Shown piece after piece: positions 17,649 to 27,198 of a stretch of DNA of 60,448 nt (its first letter is position 1; every line of letters begins with the position of its first letter). Position numbers and translations under genes: made by a program. Under the pieces are notes generated by a model. The model searched no databases. It worked only from the letters and a program-made list of their open reading frames with translations, and was not told the origin of the DNA. The stretch spans positions 1 through 60,448 of the forward strand of contig CAJBBZ010000010.1 of NCBI GenBank assembly GCA_903951445.1, in the 5' to 3' direction. This DNA comes from an uncultured beta proteobacterium. GTDB lineage: Bacteria > Pseudomonadota > Gammaproteobacteria > Burkholderiales > Burkholderiaceae_C.

Positions 17649-18551
17649 ATGGTCACTACCAGTCCTGCCGACACCGCCGCCAACCAACTGGGCGGCACGC
17701 CTTATGGCACGCTGCCACCGGCATCGCCCATGGCCAGCCGCAAACCCATCAGCCTGCCGCGCATTTTGGAAATGCGCAGCCGGGGCGAAAAAATTACCAT
17801 GCTCACCGCCTACGACGCTACCTTCGCTGCTGTAGCCGATGCCGCTGGGGTGGAATGCATTTTGATAGGCGACTCGCTGGGCATGGTCTGCCAGGGTTTG
17901 CACAGCACCGTGGGCGTGAGCCTGGAAGACATGCGCTACCACACGGCTAGCGTGTCGCGCGGCCTGCGGCGCGCGCAGGGCACGGCCTGGCTGATCGCCG
18001 ACTTGCCTTTTGGTTCTTACCAAGAGTCCAAAGAGCAGGCTTTTCGCAGTGCCTCGGTGCTGATGCAGGCAGGCGCCCACATGATCAAGCTAGAAGGCGG
18101 CGGTTGGACCACCGAGGTGGTGCACTTTTTGGTGGAGCGCGGTATTCCGGTCTGCGCCCACCTGGGCTTGACGCCGCAAACCGTGCACGCCCTGGGCGGC
18201 TACCGGGTGCAGGGCCGTACCGGCGCCGCAGCCGACGTGCTCAAACAACAAGCCCATGCGCTAGAAGACGCAGGCGCGTCCATGTTGGTGCTGGAAATGG
18301 TGCCCGCCGATGTGTCTGCCGACCTCACGCAAGCGCTGCAACACTGCGCCACCATCGGCATAGGCGCGGGCAAAGACACCGCCGGCCAGGTGTTGGTGCT
18401 GCACGATATGCTGGGCGTGAACCTGGGCAAGATGCCTAAGTTTGTGCGCAATTTCATGGCCGATGGCGGCTCCATCCGCGGTGCGATGGAGGCCTATGTG
18501 GCGGCGGTGAAAGACGGCAGCTTCCCGGTCAACGCGCTGCACGCCTGGTAA
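17649..18551 (+). CDS. panB: 3-methyl-2-oxobutanoate hydroxymethyltransferase PanB
   Basis: A 300-residue enzyme making ketopantoate from alpha-ketoisovalerate and methylene-tetrahydrofolate, the first step of pantothenate synthesis. Motifs: [39 protein letters not shown] and [12 protein letters not shown]-like [13 protein letters not shown]. The C-terminal [17 protein letters not shown] is typical. The first 25 residues are a variable extension, so a start further in is possible, but GGAG at 17639 supports ATG 17649. It forms an operon with panC. Confidence 0.96.
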   Translation: MVTTSPADTAANQLGGTPYGTLPPASPMASRKPISLPRILEMRSRGEKITMLTAYDATFAAVADAAGVECILIGDSLGMVCQGLHSTVGVSLEDMRYHTASVSRGLRRAQGTAWLIADLPFGSYQESKEQAFRSASVLMQAGAHMIKLEGGGWTTEVVHFLVERGIPVCAHLGLTPQTVHALGGYRVQGRTGAAADVLKQQAHALEDAGASMLVLEMVPADVSADLTQALQHCATIGIGAGKDTAGQVLVLHDMLGVNLGKMPKFVRNFMADGGSIRGAMEAYVAAVKDGSFPVNALHAW

Positions 18552-18564
18552 GACAAGGGAATTG

Positions 18565-19389
18565 ATGCGTATCGTCAACAGCCTGCCCGCGCTGGCAGAG
18601 GCCCTACAGGCCTACCGGCACCCCTCGGTAGTGCCCACCATGGGCAATTTGCATGAAGGGCACCTGGACCTGGTGCGCAAAGCCAAGCCATTGGGCGACG
18701 TGCAACTGACCACGATTTTTGTCAACCGTTTGCAGTTCGGCCCCAACGAGGATTTCGATACCTACCCGCGTACGTTTGAGGCGGATTGCGCGCAACTTGA
18801 AGCCGCTGGATGCGACCTCTTGTTCGCCCCCACCGAGGCTACGCTCTACCCCGAGCCCCAGGGCTTTAAGGTGACACCGCCTGCCGAGTTAGCCGACGTT
18901 CTTGAAGGCGAGTTTCGCCCCCGTTTTTTTGCCGGGGTCTGCACCGTGGTGCTCAAGCTATTGGCCTGCACGCAGGCGCGCACCGCCGTGTTTGGCAAAA
19001 AAGACTACCAGCAACTGATGGTGATACGTCATATGGTGCGCCAGTTCAATTTGCCGGTGGACATTGTGGGCGTGGACACCCGCCGCGCGCCAGATGGACT
19101 GGCCATGTCCTCGCGCAATGGCTATTTATCAGAGGCCGAGCGGGCCCAAGCGCCGCAATTGCATGCGGCTTTGCAAACGCTGGCCCAGGCGGTGCGTGCG
19201 GGTGGCACCGACTTTGAGGCTATGCAAGCGCAGGCTTTGCATACGCTGGCCGCACAAGGCTGGCAGGCCGACTATGTGGCGCTGCGCCGCCAGGCCGATT
19301 TAGGCGCACCGCAAGCAGGCCAGCCCTTGGTGGTGCTGGCAGCAGCGCGCCTGGGCCGCACACGGCTGATTGACAACCTCGAAATTTAA
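18565..19389 (+). CDS. panC: Pantothenate synthetase PanC
   Basis: A 274-residue ligase joining pantoate and beta-alanine with [20 protein letters not shown] carries the HxGH nucleotide-binding motif. Family positions [19 protein letters not shown] (usually FVNP; here FVNR), [19 protein letters not shown] and MSSRNGYLS follow. ATG at 18565 is preferred over TTG at 18562. It lies 13 bases after panB. There is no panD in the window. Confidence 0.95.
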   Translation: MRIVNSLPALAEALQAYRHPSVVPTMGNLHEGHLDLVRKAKPLGDVQLTTIFVNRLQFGPNEDFDTYPRTFEADCAQLEAAGCDLLFAPTEATLYPEPQGFKVTPPAELADVLEGEFRPRFFAGVCTVVLKLLACTQARTAVFGKKDYQQLMVIRHMVRQFNLPVDIVGVDTRRAPDGLAMSSRNGYLSEAERAQAPQLHAALQTLAQAVRAGGTDFEAMQAQALHTLAAQGWQADYVALRRQADLGAPQAGQPLVVLAAARLGRTRLIDNLEI

Positions 19390-19409
19390 GCCCAATTCGC
19401 AGCAGCCAC

Positions 19410-20837
19410 TTAGCTGCCGTAGCCGATCATGGCCTTGACTTCCAGGAAGTCGTGAATGCCCCAGTCAGCGTATTCGCGTCCGTTACCGGACTGTTTGTAG
19501 CCGCCAAAGGGCGCGTATATATCCCAGTCCGGGTAGTTGATATTGACCTGGCCGGCGCGTAACTGGCGCGCCACGCGGCGCGCGTGCTCCAGGTTTTCGG
19601 ACTGGACAAAAGCGGCCAGACCAAATTCGCTGTCGTTAGCAATCTCAATCGCCTCGGCTTCGCTGTCGTAGGGCATGATGGCCAGCACCGGCCCGAAAAT
19701 TTCTTCGCGTGCAATCGTCATGTTGCGGCTCACATTGCCAAACACCGTAGGGCGCGCGTAGTAGCCGCGTGTCAGCCCTACGGGCTTGCCGGTGCCACCC
19801 GCTACCAGCGTTGCGCCTTCGGCAATGCCGATCTCGATGAGGCGCTGCACTTTGGTGTATTGCATTTCGCTGACCAAGGGGCCCATGGTCGTGCCTTCGG
19901 CGCGCGGGTCGCCCACTACTTGTTCGGCAGCCACCGCAGCAGCCACTTCCAGCGCCTTGGCATGCAGGGCGCGCGGCACCAGCATGCGCGTGGGCGCGTC
20001 GCAGGACTGGCCGGTATTGCTCATGCAGCTTTCCACGCCTTTGCGCACGGCGGTTTCCAGATCGGCGTCTTCCAAAAGAATATTGGGCGACTTGCCGCCC
20101 AGTTCTTGCGCCACGCGCTTGACCGTGTCGGCTGCGGTTTTGGCGACGATGACGCCGGCGCGGGTGGAGCCGGTAAAGGACACCATGTCCACGTCTTTGT
20201 GCGCTGCCATCACCTGGCCGACCGAGGGGCCGTCGCCATTGATCATGTTGTACACCCCGGCGGGCACGCCGGCATCGTGCATGATTTCAGAAAACACAAT
20301 GCCGCTGATGGGCGCGATCTCGCTGGGTTTGAGCACCATGGTGCAGCCCGCCGCCAGCGCTGGCGCTACCTTGCACACAATTTGGTTGAGCGGCCAGTTC
20401 CAGGGTGTGATCAGCGCGACTACGCCAATGCCCTCTTTCATGATGCGGGTGCCGCCACGCTGGTGTTCAAACTCGTAGCTTTCCAAGGACGCAATCGTGG
20501 CCTCTAGATGCACGCGGCCAGCCCAGGTCTGGGCATCGCGCGCCCAGGCCAGCGGGGCACCCATTTCTTCGGACACGGCCTGCGCAATTTCTTCTGCGCG
20601 TTCGTTGTACAGGGCAAGGATGCGGCGGAGCAAGGCAAGGCGCGTGGCTTTGTCGGTTTGCGTGTAAGAGGGGAAGGCGGCGCGGGCAGCGGCCACGGCT
20701 TTGTCGACATCAGCGGCACTGCCCATGGAAATCTGGGTGTAGGCCTGCTCGGTGGCGGGGTTGATGACGTCCAGGCTGCGCGCCACTGTCGGGTGGACCC
20801 AGGCGCCGTTGATATAAAACTGGTGGTGGTGGGACAT
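19410..20837 (-). CDS. Aldehyde dehydrogenase family protein
   Basis: A 475-residue NAD(P)-dependent aldehyde dehydrogenase. Catalytic Cys279 (NTGQSCDAPTR) and Glu245 (QELGGKSPNI) are present, as is the cofactor loop FTGSTRAGV and TPWNWPLNQ. ATG at 20837 begins MSHHHQFYINGAW, the usual family opening, so a longer frame was not used. Closest in style are broad-specificity dehydrogenases with the GKSPNIL motif. The real substrate is not readable. The gene is divergent from a class II aldolase, with a shared 192-base control region, suggesting a joint catabolic role. Confidence 0.92.
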   Translation of the reverse strand: MSHHHQFYINGAWVHPTVARSLDVINPATEQAYTQISMGSAADVDKAVAAARAAFPSYTQTDKATRLALLRRILALYNERAEEIAQAVSEEMGAPLAWARDAQTWAGRVHLEATIASLESYEFEHQRGGTRIMKEGIGVVALITPWNWPLNQIVCKVAPALAAGCTMVLKPSEIAPISGIVFSEIMHDAGVPAGVYNMINGDGPSVGQVMAAHKDVDMVSFTGSTRAGVIVAKTAADTVKRVAQELGGKSPNILLEDADLETAVRKGVESCMSNTGQSCDAPTRMLVPRALHAKALEVAAAVAAEQVVGDPRAEGTTMGPLVSEMQYTKVQRLIEIGIAEGATLVAGGTGKPVGLTRGYYARPTVFGNVSRNMTIAREEIFGPVLAIMPYDSEAEAIEIANDSEFGLAAFVQSENLEHARRVARQLRAGQVNINYPDWDIYAPFGGYKQSGNGREYADWGIHDFLEVKAMIGYGS

Positions 20838-21029
20838 AGTGTGCGGGCGCGCAATGCGGGTATGTTGGTAGAAAGGATTGGGGACGGATAAGGTTAGCAG
20901 AGATTGCACGGCGCAGGCGATAGGCAAAGCGCCACCGATTGCCCTGCTGGCGACGCCTTGTGTCTAGGCTACCGCTGCCGGCGCGCAGGCGCTAGGATGC
21001 AGGCTCAGCCCCACCAGGAGACACGCCGC
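20838..21029. other. Divergent control region, aldehyde dehydrogenase/aldolase
   Basis: This region separates the aldehyde dehydrogenase and aldolase starts. It holds a ribosome site for the aldolase (CCAGGAGACAC, about 21014-21024). I see no clear operator repeat, riboswitch or gene. Confidence 0.4.
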
Positions 21030-21749
21030 ATGCATGCCCAAGACTTTGCCTCACCCACCGTGAGCGCCTTGCGCACCGACTTGGCGCTAGCGTTGCGCGC
21101 TGCCGCCCACCACGGCTTGGCCGAAGGCGTGTGCAACCACTTCAGCATCGAGCTGCCCGACGGCAGTGGCCGCTTTCTGCTCAACCCGCGCGGCTTGATG
21201 TGGAGCGAGGTGCAGGCCGATGACATTGTGATGATTGATGTCCAGGGCCAGGTGTTGGCCGGACGCCATGCCGTCGAGCCCACGGCCATGTTTATCCACG
21301 CGGCGATTCACCGTATCGCCGCTAAAGCCTGCGTGCTGCACACGCATATGCCCTATGCGACGGCGCTCACGCTGACCCGCGCACGCGCACTGGACACGCG
21401 CCTTTCGCAAAACGCCATGCGCTTTCATGGCCGGGTGGCCGCAGACGCGCATTACAACGGCTTGGCGCTGGACATTGGCGAAGGCGAGCGTATTGCGAAC
21501 GCCATGCAAGGCGCGGACATTGTGTTTTTGGGCAACCACGGCGTGGTGGTCTGTGCCGAGCGCATGGACTACGCCTACGATGATTTGTATTACTTGGAAC
21601 GCGCTTGTATGGTGGAGGTGCTGGCCCGCCAAAGTGGCCTGCCGCTGGAACCGGTGGACGAAGCCCTGGCCGCCAATGTAGCCGCGCAAACGCGGGGCGA
21701 GCAATTGCAAGCCGAACTATTTTTTAAGGCCTTGGGGCGCAAGCTTTAA
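21030..21749 (+). CDS. Class II aldolase/adducin family protein
   Basis: A 239-residue zinc-dependent aldolase-fold protein. EGVCNHFSIEL, FLLNPRGLMWSEV and HTHMPYATAL (zinc-binding His pair) are family motifs; GNHGVVVCAERMDYAYDDLYYLERAC contributes a further histidine. Relatives act on fuculose, ribulose or similar phosphates, or decarboxylate related substrates. This branch, without a sugar-phosphate context, is of unknown substrate. ATG at 21030 follows a good Shine-Dalgarno site and removes a 42-residue non-homologous extension. Confidence 0.88.
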   Translation: MHAQDFASPTVSALRTDLALALRAAAHHGLAEGVCNHFSIELPDGSGRFLLNPRGLMWSEVQADDIVMIDVQGQVLAGRHAVEPTAMFIHAAIHRIAAKACVLHTHMPYATALTLTRARALDTRLSQNAMRFHGRVAADAHYNGLALDIGEGERIANAMQGADIVFLGNHGVVVCAERMDYAYDDLYYLERACMVEVLARQSGLPLEPVDEALAANVAAQTRGEQLQAELFFKALGRKL

Positions 21750-21790
21750 CTTTCTGTTCAGGGCAATATGCAAGCGCAAATGGAAGGCCC

Positions 21791-21993
21791 TAGATTGCCA
21801 CGGCTTACGACCTCGCTACGGTACTTTGCCACGGCCTGCGACCTCGCAACATCCTTCACTGCGAGGAGCCCTAGCGACGCGGCAGTCCATGCTGGAATGA
21901 GGTCACTTCCGCCAAAGCAAAAGCCATGCATTGCCACGGCCTACAGCTTTGCAATTACGGCATTTCGCCACGGCCTACGGCCTGGCAGTGACG
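21791..21993. repeat. Degenerate intergenic repeat cluster (copy B)
   Basis: About 200 bp of imperfect repeats. The unit TTGCCACGGCCTACGRCCT (R = A or G), in variant forms, occurs at about 21796, 21826, 21931 and 21965. A GCGAGGAGCCCTAGCGACGC core lies at 21861-21880, ending in GCAGTCCAT. It resembles copy A (9217-9305) and copy C (29803-29922). It fills the gap between the aldolase and the convergent DUF1854 gene. Confidence 0.65.
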
Positions 21994-22041
21994 ACACTTT
22001 GCCGCACCAAGCGGCAGTTGCCTTGCGCACGCAGTAGCCGC

Positions 22042-22527
22042 TTACAAAAACCGATCCAATATACGCCTGCTGTGCGCATCCAGCGCTTTCTGGTCGGGCA
22101 CCAGGTAGTGAATTCCATGGGCGTCGGCCACCAAAAGGCTGCGGCCGGTGCCGATGCGGCGTATGTCCTCGTCACCACGCAAGACAAACGCGGTGCGGCC
22201 CCGGTCGGTGTCCACCGTCCATGTGCAAGGCGTGGAAAAGCTGCTGACATCCACAATGCGGGCCAGCACCGGCATGAATTCCCGGTGCGCCAATTCGTCC
22301 TCAAGCAGGCTTTGGTAGCTGGCTGGCAAGTCGCTTAAGCGTTCCACCCAAGCCACTTCGTGGCCTTCGGTGCTGATCAAAGAAATGCCCTCTTCGGGTG
22401 CCAGGATGGGAAAGGCGCGCACCGGCACGACGCCGGTAAAGCGCTCACCCTGCGCATTGGTCAGGATCAATTTGCCAAAGGGAGTGCGCTCCAGCACAAA
22501 CGCGTTTTGCTGCCCTGCGTCGCTCAT
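22042..22527 (-). CDS. DUF1854 protein, cyanophycin-locus associated
   Basis: A 161-residue soluble protein of the DUF1854 family. Visible features are an N-terminal FVLERTPFGKLILTNAQGE beta segment, FPILAPEEGISLIS, and YQSLLEDELAHREFMPVLAR. A C-terminal module follows (TPCTWTVDTDRGRTAFVLRG ending with YLVPDQKALDAHSRRILDRF). Similar proteins accompany cyanophycin synthetase genes and an ABC exporter in Burkholderiales. No catalytic motif is evident. Its start overlaps the stop of the ABC gene by four bases (ATGA), so the two are translationally coupled. Confidence 0.82.
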   Translation of the reverse strand: MSDAGQQNAFVLERTPFGKLILTNAQGERFTGVVPVRAFPILAPEEGISLISTEGHEVAWVERLSDLPASYQSLLEDELAHREFMPVLARIVDVSSFSTPCTWTVDTDRGRTAFVLRGDEDIRRIGTGRSLLVADAHGIHYLVPDQKALDAHSRRILDRFL

Positions 22528-24791
22528 ACCGCACCCCCGCTAAGCGCTAATTGCGCATCGGCATTGCGCGCCTGCGCCTGGTACAAATTGAAATACGCGC
22601 CCTCTTGCTGCATCAGCGCGTCATGCGTGCCTTCTTCCACCACGCGGCCCCGGTCCAGCACCACCAATCGGTCGGCGCGGTGCAGCGTGGACAGACGGTG
22701 TGCAATAGCAATCGTGGTGCGGCCTTGCACCAAATTTTCCAGCGCTTTTTGAATCTCTTTTTCGGTTTCCGAATCGACGGAGGAAGTAGCTTCATCCAGA
22801 ATCAAGATGCGCGGATCAATCAGCAAAGCGCGCGCAATCGAGATGCGCTGGCGCTCACCGCCCGAGAGGCCTTGGCCGCGTTCGCCCACCATGGAGTCAT
22901 AGCCATGGGGCAGGCGCAAAATAAATTCGTGCGCATGGGCGGCTCGCGCTGCCGCCATGATGTCGGCGCGGCTGGCATTTGGCTTGCCATAAGCGATGTT
23001 GTCGGCAATCGTGCCGAAGAACAAAAACGGCTCTTGCAATACCAGGCCGATATTGCGACGGAAGTCGCTGATGGCATACGAACGTATGTCCACACCATCG
23101 ACCAAAATTGCGCCCTCGGAGACATCGTAAAAACGGCAAATCAAATTTACCAAAGTGCTTTTTCCCGAACCGCTGTGCCCCACCAAGCCAATCATCTCGC
23201 CCGGCGCGATAGACAAATTGATACCCCGGTTCACCGCCCGGTTGCCATAGCGGAAACCTACTTCGCGCAATTCGATGCGCCCCTGCACCCGGTCCACGCG
23301 CACCGGGTTTTGCGGCTCGGGCACGCTGGAAACATGGTCCAAAATATCAAAAATACGTTTGGCCGCAGAAGCCGATTTTTGCGTCACCGACACAATGCGG
23401 CTCATCGAATCTAAGCGCCCGTAAAAGCGACCAATATAGGCAATGGCCGCCAGCAACATCCCCACCGTGATTTGCCCATGCATTACCTGGTAGATGCCAA
23501 AACCCCAAACCACCAACAAGCCCAGTTCGGTCAGCAAAGACACCGAGGGCGAGAACAGCGACCAAATTTTGTTGATGCGGTCATTGACTTGCAAGTTGTA
23601 GCGGTTGGCATCCCGAAAACGTGCAGCCTCGCGCTGCTCTTGGGCAAAGGCTTTGACCACGCGGATGCCCGGTATGGTGTCAGCCAGCACATTAGTCACC
23701 TCGCCCCAGACCCGGTCAATTTTTTCAAAACCGGTGCGCAGGCGATAGCGCACATAGTGAATCATCCAGCCGATAAAAGGCAGGGGCACCAAGGTAATGA
23801 GCGCCAACCAGGGGTTCATGGAAAACAAGATCACTGCCGTCATGGTGATCATCACCACATCGCTGGCAAAGTCGGTGAGGTGCAGCGACAAATACACCGC
23901 AATCCGGTCGCTCTCGCTGCCCACCCGTGAGAGCAAATCGCCGGTGCGCTTGCCGCCGAAATACTCGAGCGAGAGTTGCAGCAAATGGTCGTAGGTAGTA
24001 GTGCGCAAATCGGCTGCAATGCGCTCAGAAGCCAGCGCCAAAATATAGGTCTTGGCCCAGCTCAGCACCCAGGCCACCAAGCCCGAGGCCAGCAGACCGG
24101 CTAAGTACCAGGCAATTTTGGAGCGCTCGATGTGCTGTCCGTTTTGCAGCGGGATAAGCACCTCATCGACCAGCGGAATCGTCAGGTAGGGCGGCACCTG
24201 GCTGGCTGCGGTGCCCAGCAGCATCAAAACAAAGCCCCAGGCCAATTGCCCGCGATAAGGTCGGGCAAAGCGCCATAAGCGCAGCAGCGTCCAGGTCGAA
24301 GGCGGGGTATGCACCACCTTGGTACAGACCGGACATTCTTCGGCGTCCGGGTCCAGCGGCGCTTTACAGCTTGGGCACAAGGCCTGCGCGGGTACCGGCA
24401 CTGGCACGCCGCTTAATGCGCTGTTATGGTGGGCATTAAATTGGTCCACCAAACGCAAAGCGTATAAATTCTGGCCCAAAGTAAAGCGCCAATGCGCCAG
24501 TTGCCCCTGTTCGTCCTGCAATTGCAGATGGCCCACGCCGGCATGGTCATGGTGCTCCAGGCGCAGGCCGGGGCGGTAATCCCAGCTTTGGGCGCCTGTG
24601 GTTTGCTGGCTGAGCAAGCGCTTGTCTGTGGCCACCAGCACACTGGGCACAAAGCGCATCTGGGCGTCCAGGTCAACCTCCAGCAGCGCACAAACGTTTT
24701 CATGGCTAGCGACTTGCGCTGCCAGTGCATCGCGCCAGGCGGGGGGGATATCCACTGCGCCTAAGGGGCCGGGCGCTTGCTTGTGATTCAT
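22524..24791 (-). CDS. ABC exporter (fused permease-ATPase), cyanophycin-locus associated
   Basis: A 755-residue half-transporter. Residues 1-125 form a soluble N-terminal region with a strand pattern (VLVATDKRLL..., LEHHDHAGVGHLQLQ...) that recalls bacterial PH-like domains. Residues 139-156 are a zinc ribbon, CPSC-x10-CPVC. A six-helix type-1 exporter domain follows (about 170-480), then an ATPase with Walker A GHSGSGKSTLVN, signature LSGGERQRISIARAL and Walker B ILILDEATSSVDSE. The start MNHKQ (24791) is chosen because the upstream residues are not family-like. It is divergent from the cyanophycin synthetases. The substrate is unknown; a role in cyanophycin metabolism is inferred from context only. 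Confidence 0.88.
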   Translation of the reverse strand: MNHKQAPGPLGAVDIPPAWRDALAAQVASHENVCALLEVDLDAQMRFVPSVLVATDKRLLSQQTTGAQSWDYRPGLRLEHHDHAGVGHLQLQDEQGQLAHWRFTLGQNLYALRLVDQFNAHHNSALSGVPVPVPAQALCPSCKAPLDPDAEECPVCTKVVHTPPSTWTLLRLWRFARPYRGQLAWGFVLMLLGTAASQVPPYLTIPLVDEVLIPLQNGQHIERSKIAWYLAGLLASGLVAWVLSWAKTYILALASERIAADLRTTTYDHLLQLSLEYFGGKRTGDLLSRVGSESDRIAVYLSLHLTDFASDVVMITMTAVILFSMNPWLALITLVPLPFIGWMIHYVRYRLRTGFEKIDRVWGEVTNVLADTIPGIRVVKAFAQEQREAARFRDANRYNLQVNDRINKIWSLFSPSVSLLTELGLLVVWGFGIYQVMHGQITVGMLLAAIAYIGRFYGRLDSMSRIVSVTQKSASAAKRIFDILDHVSSVPEPQNPVRVDRVQGRIELREVGFRYGNRAVNRGINLSIAPGEMIGLVGHSGSGKSTLVNLICRFYDVSEGAILVDGVDIRSYAISDFRRNIGLVLQEPFLFFGTIADNIAYGKPNASRADIMAAARAAHAHEFILRLPHGYDSMVGERGQGLSGGERQRISIARALLIDPRILILDEATSSVDSETEKEIQKALENLVQGRTTIAIAHRLSTLHRADRLVVLDRGRVVEEGTHDALMQQEGAYFNLYQAQARNADAQLALSGGAV

Positions 24792-24976
24792 GGAAATGCC
24801 AAATTGAAATATATAAAACTGCCGGTTTCGCGGCCCCCAGGCGGGGCGCACGCCGCGTCCAAACCCCCTACTATGCCTGAGCCTTGGCTAGCACCCCAAG
24901 GGAGCGCAGCGCTATCGGCGAGAATACACAACGCACGACGAACCACCCCGGTGGACTTGAACTTCCGCCCCCACGC
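24792..24976. promoter_or_regulatory. Divergent control region of the cyanophycin locus
   Basis: These 185 bases separate the ABC exporter (minus) and the first cyanophycin synthetase (plus). An AT block (AAATATATAAAA, 24807-24818) is a likely -10 area for the exporter. On the plus side GAGAATACAC (about 24919-24928) is a weaker candidate. I found no clear arginine-repressor (ArgR) box. Confidence 0.4.
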
Positions 24977-27151
24977 ATGACGCGCCAGAAAAAAATCAAT
25001 ATTTTGCGGGTGAACCACCTGCGCGGACCCAATATTTGGACCTACCGGGCAGTGATCGAGGCGTGGGTGGACATTGGGGACTTAGAAGATTTCCCGTCCA
25101 ACACCCTGCCCGGCTTTTACGAACGCCTGACCGGCTACCTGCCCAGCCTGATTGAGCATGAGTGCAGCCCCGGCGTGCGCGGCGGCTTTTTGCAGCGCCT
25201 GCAAGAAGGCACTTGGGCCGCCCATATTCTGGAACACGTTTGCTTGGAACTGCAAAATATGGCCGGTATGCGCACCGGTTTTGGCAAAGCGCGCCAAACC
25301 TCCCAAACCGGTATTTACAAAGTAGCTTTTCGCACCCGGCAAGAGGATGTGGGCCGCCGCGCCCTGCATCTGGGGCGCGATTTGGTAGAGGCCGCCATCC
25401 ACGACACACCTTTTGACGTGGCCAAGGCGGTCGAAGAATTGCACGATATGGTGGACTCGCTCTGCCTGGGTCCGAGCACGGCACATATTGTCGATGCCGC
25501 GACGGCGCGCGGCATACCGCACACGCGCCTGACCGATGGCAACTTGGTGCAACTGGGCTACGGCATTGCACAGCGGCGTATCTGGACTGCCGAGACCGAC
25601 CAGACCAGCGCGATTGCCGAAGAAATTGCCAGCGACAAAGACATGACCAAGCGCATGCTAGAAGCCTGCGGCGTACCGGTGCCCCATGGCCAGGTGGTGC
25701 AAAGCGCCGCGCAGGCCTGGGAAGCGGCGCAGTCCATCGGATTGCCCGTAGCCATCAAACCTTACGACGGCAACCACGGACGCGGCGTGGCCCTGGACCT
25801 GGAAAACCAGGCCGATATCGAAGCGGCCTTTGCCTTAGCGCACCAAGAGGGCGACGGCCAAGTGATAGTGGAAGAATTTATCCGGGGCAATGAACACCGC
25901 CTGCTGGTGGTAGGCCGCCAGGTGGTGGCCGCAGCGCGCGGCACCACGCTGTATGTGCAAGGCGACGGTATCTCCACCATGAACCAGTTGGTGGACCAGC
26001 AAATCAATAGCGACCCACGCCGTGGGCGCGCCGAGTCCTTCCCCTTGAACGTGGTTGATTTGTCGGAAAGCCCGGAAGTCTTGCTCGAACTCGAGCGCAT
26101 TGGCCTGGCGCCGCAGTCGGTGCCCGCCGCCGGACAAAAAGTGCTGATCCAGCGCAATGGAAATGTGGCGTTTGATGTCACCAGCGAGCTGCACCCCAGC
26201 GTAGCGCGGGCCGCCGCACTGGCCGCGCGCGTGGTGGGCTTGGATATTGCCGGTGTGGACATGGTGCTCGAAAACTGTGCCCTGCCGCTAGAGGGGCAGC
26301 GCGGCGCGGTCATTGAGGTCAACGCCAGCCCCGGCCTCTTGGCCCATATCAAACCGGCTAACGGCACCGGCCAGCCGGTGGGCACGGCCATCATCAGCCA
26401 TTTGTTTGACAGCAAGCAAGACGGCCGCATTCCCATCGTGGGCATCACCGGCACGCACAACACCGGCCGCATGGCGCGCTTAGTAGCTTGGTTGGTGCAT
26501 ATCAGCGGCAAACATGTAGGCCTGGCCTGTAGCGAAGGTTTGTACCTGGACAGCCGCCGGGTGGACGCCGCCGACAGCAGCACCTGGGATGCAGGACAGC
26601 GTATTTTGATGAACCGTTCGGTGCAGGCCGCGGTATTTGAAAACCCCTGCACCACGATTTTGGGCCAAGGCCTGGCGTACGATAAATGCCAGGTCGGTGT
26701 CGTCACCGATGTCACCTGGCACGAAGGCCTGCGCGACTTCGACATCCTGGACGCAGAGCAAAACTTCAAGGTCGCGCGCACCCAGGTCGATGTGGTGCTG
26801 CCCAGCGGCACGGCGGTGATCAACGCCATGGACACGCAGGCGGTGGAGCTGGCCGAACTTTGTGATGGCCGCGTTATCTTCTACGCGCTGTCGCCCGAAC
26901 ACCCCACGCTGCTGGCGCACCGCGCGCAAGGCCATCAAGTGGTTTGCGTGCGCGAGGGCCATATGGTGCTGGCCCACGGCGCGCAGGAAAGGCCTTTGCT
27001 GCGGCTCGATAGCTTAAAGCCCGCCAAGGCGGGGCAACCCGAGATGGTCATGGCCGCAGTGGCCGCCGCCTGGGCCCTGGACATCACACCGGAATTGATT
27101 GCTGCGGGTTTGCGCACCTTCGAGTCCAACCCGCAAAAAACGCCTTACTAG
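24977..27151 (+). CDS. Cyanophycin synthetase paralogue (CphA'/CphA2-like), degenerate Mur domain
   Basis: A 724-residue relative of CphA, which builds the Asp-Arg polymer cyanophycin. The N domain contains EGTWAAHILEH, an HxxEH motif (His83, Glu86, His87). The central ATP-grasp domain looks intact (AIKPYDGNHGRGVALDLEN, VIEEF-like VIVEEFIRGNEHRLL, VIEVNASPGLLAH). The Mur-ligase-like domain is degenerate: the P-loop reads GTHNTGRMA (residues 492-500) instead of GTNGKTT, ETARGG is ENPCTT, and the C-terminal lobe is missing (the protein ends at ESNPQKTPY). It should still ligate one amino acid or a dipeptide through ATP-grasp but not the second. ATG at 24977 is chosen by homology. cphA follows 47 bases later. 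Confidence 0.9.
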   Translation: MTRQKKINILRVNHLRGPNIWTYRAVIEAWVDIGDLEDFPSNTLPGFYERLTGYLPSLIEHECSPGVRGGFLQRLQEGTWAAHILEHVCLELQNMAGMRTGFGKARQTSQTGIYKVAFRTRQEDVGRRALHLGRDLVEAAIHDTPFDVAKAVEELHDMVDSLCLGPSTAHIVDAATARGIPHTRLTDGNLVQLGYGIAQRRIWTAETDQTSAIAEEIASDKDMTKRMLEACGVPVPHGQVVQSAAQAWEAAQSIGLPVAIKPYDGNHGRGVALDLENQADIEAAFALAHQEGDGQVIVEEFIRGNEHRLLVVGRQVVAAARGTTLYVQGDGISTMNQLVDQQINSDPRRGRAESFPLNVVDLSESPEVLLELERIGLAPQSVPAAGQKVLIQRNGNVAFDVTSELHPSVARAAALAARVVGLDIAGVDMVLENCALPLEGQRGAVIEVNASPGLLAHIKPANGTGQPVGTAIISHLFDSKQDGRIPIVGITGTHNTGRMARLVAWLVHISGKHVGLACSEGLYLDSRRVDAADSSTWDAGQRILMNRSVQAAVFENPCTTILGQGLAYDKCQVGVVTDVTWHEGLRDFDILDAEQNFKVARTQVDVVLPSGTAVINAMDTQAVELAELCDGRVIFYALSPEHPTLLAHRAQGHQVVCVREGHMVLAHGAQERPLLRLDSLKPAKAGQPEMVMAAVAAAWALDITPELIAAGLRTFESNPQKTPY

Positions 27152-27198
27152 CGCCCTCCACTTAACGCACACGCCGAGCTGCCTCACGGACCACACCC

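Noticed and set aside
21791-21993. Possible CRISPR array
   Set aside because: The repeated units differ from each other, spacing is irregular, and no cas gene is near; it fits a decayed palindromic repeat better.
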